DNA of 64,000 nt from Mauremys mutica (taxonomy: Eukaryota; Chordata; Testudines; Geoemydidae), in NCBI RefSeq assembly GCF_020497125.1, contig NC_059075.1, positions 34,880,003 through 34,944,002 on the forward strand. Direction: 5' to 3'. The notes beneath the pieces were generated by a model that saw nothing but the letters and a program-made list of their open reading frames with translations, did no database searches and had not been told where the DNA came from. Positions 57,299-64,000 of the stretch are shown one piece after another. Positions within the stretch are counted from its first letter, which is position 1, and the number at the start of each line of letters is the position of its first letter. The position numbers and the translations under genes were made by a program.

Positions 57299-57455
57299 CA
57301 CCTCTATCCTGATATAACGCGGTAAAGAAGTGCTGTGGGGGAGGCAGGGCTGCGCACTCTGGTGGATCAAAGCAAGTTCGATAAATGCAGTTTCACTTAT
57401 AATGTGGTAAGATTTTTTGGCTCCCAAGAACAGCATTATATCGAGATAGAGGTGT
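57299..57455. mobile_element. Mariner-like MITE with TA flanks
   Basis: Terminal repeats CACCTCTATCCTGATATAA and TATATCGAGATAGAGGTG are flanked by TA on each side. Sub-terminal blocks ACGCGGTAAAGA and TAATGTGGTAAGA are typical of a turtle MITE family. The left end also supplied the GATACACC target of the element to its left. Confidence 0.8.
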
Positions 57456-58579
57456 ACATTCTTGCTGAGTGAGTGCTGTGCATTCATCCAGAATTTCATT
57501 CTGAAAAAGAGGGCTTGAGATGTATCAATTGCTGGAGACTTAGGGGTGTTTGACCTCTTCTCCCTGAAGGACTTTTGAAATTTCTCATGAGCTATTGTTT
57601 TAGGAAGCTGTGCTGGGAAATGTGGGGTTGGTACCCAGGGGGCAGTGCAACTTCAGTGGTGTAGTACAGCACAGACATGGATATGGAGATGCTGCACCGT
57701 AATTACAACAGTGCAATATCACTGGTTCATTTACCAACAGCTCAATTCTCACAGCCTATGCAACATATAGCATGGTCTATATCCCAGAAGTAATTACAGA
57801 TATGATAGCTCTATCAATTACATACATATATACACACACCCTATGTGGTATACCATAGTCATATATCACAGATGTCTAACATGCCATATACTACAAAGAA
57901 CAGCTGTGATTAAATGAGGATTTTTAAATCACTGTTTAAGAAAGTTTTAAGTGTAATATATACATACATATATTTATACAGTACTTAAAACTCTTCATTT
58001 GATAGCAGCTGTTCCATTTGGTTGCGTATATATTTGCATTTTAATCTGCAAAACTACAAGCCTGTGGAGATCTTGACTGGTGTAAATATAAAGCAACTTT
58101 TCAAGATATTGTTCTCCTTTTGCTCAAGAATTACTGAGAACTTAGATGTGAAACTAGAGAATGTTCCATTTCATTATATAACCAAGTGGAAACGTGTGTC
58201 CTTCTGGCCCTCTTCAGAAGTGCAAATGCTGACAGAATAAAATGCCTGTAAAGAGAATGGCTCATAATTAAAACTAACTTATTCCAAATACCCATGGTAC
58301 AGCTCAAATGGAGGCAGCCTAATATTTAAGAGGATGTAGTTAAGACAGCAGTCTTTGTTTAACATTTCTTTGTTAAGCAATTTTCATTCTTTATACTTAG
58401 GCCAGCATCTGTACAAAACTTGACATACAAATCTGGCATTGTCTGCAGCACTGATTGTTCAATGTGACTGTTTATTACAACCGAATAGTCTACAATAACC
58501 TCATTAGTGCTACTGTAAAGAGAGCTCCTCAGACCAACACAGTGCAATGATTCACTCTTTTTACCCAGGTATGAATTAC
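57456..58579. other. No recognised feature
   Basis: AT-rich unique sequence with short TATACA-type runs near 57830 and 57960. Confidence 0.5.
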
Positions 58580-58884
58580 TACACCGCTGGCTGTACCATT
58601 TTTGCTGCCCCAAGCACAACCCTCCCCCGCACTCCCCCACACACACACCACCGCTCGGACTGCCGCCGCTTGAACTGCCGAAGCAGGAAAAAACCTGCTT
58701 GGCCTGCCACTGCCCGAACTGCCAAAGTGCCAAAAAAAAAAAAAAAAACCCCAAAAAAAAAACCCAAAAAAAAAAACCCAGCGCCACCCAGACTCTGCCG
58801 CCCCAAGAATAGACGGAATGCCACCCCATAACATGTGGTGACCCAGGCATGTGCTTGCTCCGCTGGTACCTGGAGCTGGCCCTG
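58580..58884. mobile_element. hAT-type MITE of the CCCCAAGC group
   Basis: Right end GGTACCTGGAGCTGGCCCTG matches the family; the left end (ACCGCTGGCTGTACCATTTT) is decayed. The interior has TGCTGCCCCAAGCAC, A-rich runs with CCC interruptions (58730-58780) and CCGCCCCAAGAATAG. No exact 8-bp duplication is visible. Confidence 0.8.
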
Positions 58885-58907
58885 ACCACACAAACCATTA
58901 AGGCCTC

Positions 58908-59135
58908 ATCTCTACTTAAACCTTAGGTCGATAAAGGGTGTTTACAGCACTCAAGGGTGTGAAAGATCCACACCTATTATAGTAGCTATGCCAAGCTAAC
59001 CCCCAGAGCAGACAGAGCTAGGTTGATGGAAGCATGCTTCCGCTAACCTAGCTACCATCACTCAGGGAGATAGAATAACCCGTTCTTCCACTGTAGGCTG
59101 AGCCTACACTACAGGGTTATAACACAGCTACAGCA
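58908..59135. mobile_element. Harbinger-like MITE fragment
   Basis: Starts after TTA with AGGCCTCATCTCTACTTAAA, contains the inner palindrome CTAGGTTGATGGAAGCATGC / GCTTCCGCTAACCTAGC, and loses its right terminus near CCTACACTACAGGG. Confidence 0.6.
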
Positions 59136-59145
59136 CCATAGAAAG

Positions 59146-59475
59146 AAAGATTACTTACCTTAGAGGAACTGTCTTTCTTTGAGATGTTGGAATCAGCATG
59201 GATACCATGACTCATCCCCACCCCTCCATTCCTGCTTTCAGAATCCTTAACTAACGCAGGCTTTGAGTTGTGAGGAACTGAAGGAAGTTTAGTGCGGTTT
59301 TTCCCTTTATGCCCTCATACAGAAGAATCAGGAGGACCAGGGCACATGCCCTACCAGGCATTGCTAGACAAAATAATCCCATGAGGTGTATACATACCTG
59401 CAGCGGATGCACACTGACCACAACAATATCTTGAAGAACCACAGTTACTGTAGGCCAAGCAACCATTCTTTTTTT
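59146..59475. mobile_element. MITE with long imperfect terminal repeats
   Basis: Left AAAGATTACTTACCTTAGAG..TTTGAGATG and right ATATCTTGAAGAACCACAGT..GGCCAAGCAACCATTCTTT pair as inverted repeats of about 45 bp. They recall a common turtle MITE with TTCTTCGAGATGT ends. It is decayed. Confidence 0.55.
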
Positions 59476-59769
59476 CCCCCAAACATCTGCAATTCCTGAT
59501 GCCAGACAGAGGTGGCAACACCAAACTATTTGAGAAGTTTTCACTCTGATTTTCCTGCCCTGATAGGTAATTTGCCAAGCGACCATAAGATTTTGAATGA
59601 AAACCATTTATATGAATGTTTCAAGAGGTACAGAAAAATTGGGATAAGTTTCATATTACTTACCTTGCAGTGTGTTGAGAGATACAAATTTACATCAACA
59701 CTGCCACTGGGAACAGGATTCCTGGCACTGGTAGACAGAAACATTCTAGCCCTACTTCAGCTAATGTGC
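59476..59769. other. No recognised feature
   Basis: Short unique stretch. Confidence 0.4.
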
Positions 59770-59990
59770 TAAAAATAGCAGTCCACAGAGGTTAGCCAGG
59801 GTCCACAGAGGTGGAAGCTCTGGCTAACTGCTGGAGTACACACCTGCCTGGACCCCCTGGATACACATTGGGCAGCTAGCCTGAGCTGCTGCATATTCTA
59901 CTCCCAAGCTCACTGCTATTTTTAGGGTGTTAGCTCAAACAGATCTAGTGCATATCTACCCACCCAATCTGGGATGCACACTCCCATCTG
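59770..59990. mobile_element. MITE with CTAAAAATAGCAGT ends and inner duplication
   Basis: CTAAAAATAGCAGT at 59771 and CACTGCTATTTTTAG near 59925 are inverted repeats. GTCCACAGAGGT is repeated near 59782 and 59800. Same family as 18955-19265. Confidence 0.55.
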
Positions 59991-60009
59991 CAATGTTATA
60001 ATAATTGGA

Positions 60010-60184
60010 GATATACCAATCTCCTAGAGCTAGAAGGGACCTTGAAAGGTCATCGAGTCCAGCCCCCTCCCTTCACTAGCAGGACCAATTTTTGCCCCAG
60101 ATCCCTAAGTAGCCCCCTCAAAAATTGAACTCACAACCCTGGGTGTAGCAGGCCAGTGCTCAAACCACTGAGCTATCCCTTCCC
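60010..60184 (-). mobile_element. Cry I-type SINE (tRNA-derived, turtle)
   Basis: On the minus strand it starts GGGAAGGGATAGCTCAGTGG, a tRNA(Lys)-like pol III A box. It continues GAGCACTGGCCTGCTACACC and GGGTTGTGAGTTCAATTTTT (B box region), then a tail with GGGGGCTGGACTCGATGACC, TTTCAAGGTCCCTTCTAGCT that copies a CR1-type LINE 3' end. This SINE type is known from cryptodiran turtles and is the strongest clue to the organism. Confidence 0.93.
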
Positions 60185-61825
60185 ACTTCATGATGTACCC
60201 TTAATTAATAATCATAAAAGCACTTTGAAGTTCCAGAGTGAAGTCACAAATATGTGAAAAATATAATTTTAAATTATTATCTAAACTGAAACTCTGCCTA
60301 TCACTAATTTGAATCTAGTCTGTGGGGCATTGTCCTCAATATCACAAACTCTTATCGCAGCTCATAATTTCATTTAACATGCATAAATCAAAAGAAGCAG
60401 ATCTGCCTTAGAATAAACTATAAATACCTCATCTTTTGCATTACAACTAAAGGTGAGCAAAGGGGCAGCGTTTCATTAAACACAGTATTTTGTGCAATCT
60501 TCTCATTTCTCTTGTTCATCACTTGTCTGAATTTCACCAGCTCAAGTTTTTCCCATCACATCCAAATTCATTATCTAAAAGTCAGCTCAGGTCTAATTGC
60601 AACAAATGGTATGCTGCTGCGAACCAAGGCAGAATATGCAATGCAGCAGGATATCAGACAAAACCCATCAAAGCAAACAGATAGGCTTTGAGCAGACTGT
60701 GTCCAGTGACAGCAATGACAGACATTTCTTTGCTGAATTTTACTAAGCAAAATAATATAAATACACACATGAAATACTCAAAGAGATTTGCATTCCCCCC
60801 CCCCCCACCATAGCAGGCTTTGCCCAGGGCCTAGCAGGCCTACTGGCTCACACTCCAGCTAAGTCACAGAGTCTAAAACAGATGAACTCCTTCCAGGACA
60901 ACAAAGGTCCAACCAGGACTATATCTGTGCCCTGGTTGGTATCTGCAGCCCTGCCTCTGGGCTCATTTCTCAGCCTCTTCTGTGCTAGCTTTGTGTCTGT
61001 CCCTGCCCTGTTATAGGCAGCGCCCCCAGGGCTTTCTTCCTGATGACTCTTTGCCTTTAGCAGTTCTGTTGTGTCATTCAGTCCCCTTCAAGGGTAACAA
61101 AGTCCAACTAATGGTTGGCCATCTCCAGGGTCTTCAGTCCCATCTCTGGGCCTGTTTAAATTCCAGCCCTTTGCAAAAAACAACAACAACCTTTTCCCCT
61201 TCTTAGGGCTTTAGCCACTTCACTAGTGGGGGAACCCAGGCCCACCCACTACTCCAGATCCCAACTCAGAGACCCTACAAATAACACCCATATGCTGCCT
61301 TTTTTAACAGCTGCTACTGCATTCCCTGGCTGCTTCCCACTCTGTTTCATCACCTGCACCCATTACCATAGGGTTACAGTCCTTGGGTTCTGTGTCTGTT
61401 CCCTGTTTGCGCAGGATCTCTCCCAGGCCACCTTACCTGTCTTAACCCTTCTGATTCCAGCCAAGAACTGAGCTACTCAGCCCCAGTGGCTCATTTTAAT
61501 TGAGACTGCTGTGTTCTGATTGGTGGTGTCTCCACAGCCTTTCTAGGCAAGCCTGGAGGACCCACCTTTACTGCTCCTTTTCCTGGGGTGGGGTGTGGTA
61601 GGACCATGCGTCTTCCACCAGGGGGCTTGGTACACCCCATCACAGTTAGCTATGACACATAGTATTGTGTCTGTTTCCACACTGGATTACTTAAACTTTA
61701 TTAAATGTAATTTCATCTGAGACCCCAAATTATTTTTGTTTACTCATAAACCAAATTTAGTTTTGTGATTTAAAGAAAACCCTCAGCTACCAGCTTAAAA
61801 TTTACTTTTCTTAGCCATGTGAATA
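60185..61825. other. Mostly unassigned; GC-richer repeat-like part
   Basis: 60185-60790 is AT-rich and unrecognised. 60797-60808 is a poly-C run. 60830-61660 is GC-richer, with phrases such as GGGGGAACCCAGGCCCACCC, and looks like a dispersed turtle repeat or an old LTR, but I cannot prove termini. Confidence 0.3.
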
Positions 61826-62845
61826 TGTAGGGATATTAAAGAAGGTTTATATTAAACATGGTTTATATGAGAAATGATTTATTGATTTATTGTTAATTAA
61901 TACTTTATAACTTAAGATTTATGTTAGAAGTAAATTTGTGATTCCCAACATTTAGCCTCTAACTTGCAAGCCACCAGCTGTGTCTGTGTGAACCCTGCTC
62001 AAAGAGATACTTGGTATAAAACTTGTTAAGCTCAAAGAAATACTTTGTATAAAACTTGTTAAACATTAATTAACTCTAAGTAAGCCAAAACAGTAGCTGT
62101 TATAGTGTATAGATAGAGACCCCCACCCTCTGTAAGTTTTCATCTCACTTTATCTTTGCTTGTTAAAAGACAGGGAGTCTCACATAAATTGGTAACACCC
62201 CAAAAAGTAAAGAGACAGTGAAATAGATGTGATTAAGATAGAGAATGTATGTGAATGAATGGTTAGGGAGTCACCAGCCTGAAGAATTCAGTGTCGGCTG
62301 AAGAAGGTGTCAAGTGGGATCAACCAGATGACCCCCCCCCCCAAGGGTAAACTGGAATCCACCCACCACACCTCAAAGGAAGGAAAAACAAAGCATCTGA
62401 CAGCATGGAGCCAGCCACCTGCTGATTGATTTAGCAACAGCAAAATGAAGCAACTCTCATGAACTGACATAGGAATAAATTCCTATAAAACTGGACTCAA
62501 AAGACTGAGGACTTTGAGTCTATGGTTCTGCTGCCAGCCTCCAGGAGCATCAGATGCATCTGACACAGACTCGGCTCCATCCTCATGACCAAGATACCTG
62601 CCCAGTAACTTGGCATGAGCAACATCTAGGCTGGTAACTATAACATCTATACAGAACCTGAATGAATGATTGTGTGGATGAATATATGTGTGTGTGTGTG
62701 TGTGTTTGTATAAGGAATAAGTAGTAACAGAAACAATTAGGAAAACATTGTCTTTTGTTTTGTTATGGTATTTACAATAAATGTGGCACCTTTGCCTTAT
62801 CCCTCTTAATAAGATCCTGCTGGTTTTTATTATATTGGTATAACA
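61826..62845 (+). repeat. Candidate solo LTR of an old endogenous retroelement
   Basis: About 1,020 bp from TGTAGGGATATT to GGTATAACA with TG...CA ends. A promoter-like CCTATAAAACTGG sits near 62482, and ACAATAAATGTGG (poly-A signal) at about 62772 lies 70 bp before the end. Flanking AATA occurs on both sides (61822-61825 and 62846-62849), a weak 4-bp duplication. No internal genes are attached. A 34-bp unit (GCTCAAAGAGATACTTGG...) is repeated at 61998 and 62031. Confidence 0.5.
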
Positions 62846-62850
62846 AATAT

Positions 62851-63654
62851 ACAAAATATTGTTCCCATGAATATTTGTGAAAAGCAAATAAAAAGTGATG
62901 CAAACACAAGCAAGGTGAAATTCTATTTAGAAGTCACTGAAATGTTTGCAAAAAATTTTTAACTCACTATTGGCCAGTTTCACACAATATTCTCCATATT
63001 TGCAGAGTATCTGTAGTCCCTTCTGTGTTTCAGATCGCCCATCTATCAATCAATCAATCAATCAATTGGAGGTACTTATATGGCTCCCACCATTGTAGTA
63101 ACTGAGTGACTTGGAATATTTAATATATTAATCCTTAAAACATCCCTCTGAGGTGTGGATATAGTGTGATAGGGCAATGAAACTTCATAAAGATATAGAA
63201 CAGAGGAACAGAAAATGTGTGGACCACACTGCTGGAACTGTAGAATATAATGTGAATAAATAATACTTTTCCTCATTGTGGCTAGGTAGTGCAGGTAATG
63301 TGAGGGTGCTATACTAGATAAGCACCCTTATTATAGCTACTGAGATTAAAGAGTGATTAGAAATCAGAAATATGGGCCCAGGATTCAAATAGGCCTTTAA
63401 AGGGCTGGATGGACTTTTATTAGTACTTCAGTAAAGTTCATGTTGGAAAGGCTAGTAGCATCAGACTTATTCCCAGACCCAAATTTCCCAAAACAATCCC
63501 TGACTATATTCATCAACATTATTTGTTCTAATGTACATATAAGAGAAGATAGGTAAAACAACTTTCCAGAGTCAATGGAGCACGCTATTGAATGACATAT
63601 GAAATTAAACGCACAAAGCACTGGTAATAGTTATATGTAGCTCTTATATAGCTC
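62851..63654. other. No recognised feature
   Basis: AT-rich sequence with an (ATCA)n microsatellite at 63043-63065. Confidence 0.5.
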
Positions 63655-63835
63655 TTTTCTTCAACAGATCTCCAGGCACTTTGCAAAAGTGATCAGTATT
63701 ATTAAGCCTATTTTACAGATGGGAAAACTGAGACCCAGAGAGACCTACACAAGTTCACCCACCAAAGCAGTGGGAAGCTATGACTAGAACACAGGTCTCT
63801 TGATTCCCAGTCCAATGTCCTATCTACTAGTTCTC
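63655..63835 (-). repeat. MIR/CORE-SINE copy
   Basis: Plus strand CCTATTTTACAGATGGGAAA, ACTGAGACCCAGAGAGACC, then CAGTGGGAAGCTATGACTAG and GGTCTCTTGATTCCCAGTCC is the reverse complement of MIR. Confidence 0.88.
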
Positions 63836-64000
63836 ACCAATATGAAATTGCTAGGTTATGCTGTCTGGTGTGAGTAGATGAAATTTTAGATAGCTATAAA
63901 AATAAACTCTTGGGGAGTGGGGTATTGTGGTCCTTAAATAGGCACATGAATGTGCACACACACAGCACCCCTTTCTCTTTCTCAGGCAGTGTTGCTGAAA

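Noticed and set aside
56505..57499. Frames of 148-186 residues in A- and G-rich sequence
   Set aside because: They fall inside the 659-bp MITE; low-complexity translation, no domain.
60100..60184. Possible tRNA(Lys) gene on the minus strand
   Set aside because: It is the tRNA-derived head of the SINE; the sequence continues into a LINE-like tail and does not keep a full cloverleaf.
1..64000. CRISPR array, bacterial operons, ribosome-binding sites
   Set aside because: The sequence is vertebrate nuclear repeat-rich DNA; no array of regular spacers exists.

Overview
This window looks like intergenic or intronic nuclear DNA from a cryptodiran (hidden-necked) turtle. The evidence is the set of repeats: a tRNA-headed Cry I-type SINE, chelonian-type CR1 LINEs (one with both reading frames open), Penelope-like ends, many short hAT-type elements with GC-rich interiors, and old MIR/CORE-SINE copies. 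The turtle assignment is inference from repeat types known to me; no database search was run. I found no convincing host exon, tRNA, rRNA or other conventional gene. The long open frames belong to mobile elements or are chance frames in GC-rich or simple repeats.

Layout. 0-12 kb: a decayed CR1, a fold-back hAT MITE, then a CR1 split by a second, 5'-truncated CR1. 12-20 kb: several MITEs whose 8-bp target duplications can still be read, plus sparse unique sequence. 20.5-25.3 kb: an essentially full-length minus-strand CR1 with an intact esterase-type ORF1 and an intact endonuclease/reverse transcriptase ORF2. 25-29.5 kb: two Penelope-like insertions, one ending in an almost perfect 41-bp hairpin and one carrying a GIY-YIG-type endonuclease fragment. 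33-45 kb: three blocks of hAT transposase remnant. 45-47.2 kb: a 2.1-kb PIF/Harbinger-like non-autonomous element. 48-64 kb: more MITEs, CR1 fragments, the Cry I SINE, a candidate solo LTR and MIR copies.

The most interesting observation is an inversion of about 7.3 kb (roughly 36,750-44,053). It can be read directly from broken transposons. One hAT transposase gene is split so that its N-terminal half lies on the plus strand at 35.6-36.75 kb and its C-terminal half on the minus strand at 42.16-44.05 kb. One GC-rich MITE is split between the same two junctions. The target-site duplications of both elements are now reverse complements of each other. Flipping the segment back repairs both elements and the Penelope-like repeat that the hAT had entered.

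The elements are heavily nested (CR1 in CR1; MITE in hAT in Penelope; MITE in the terminus of another MITE), so their relative ages can be ordered. Apart from the intact CR1, everything mobile here appears dead or non-autonomous.
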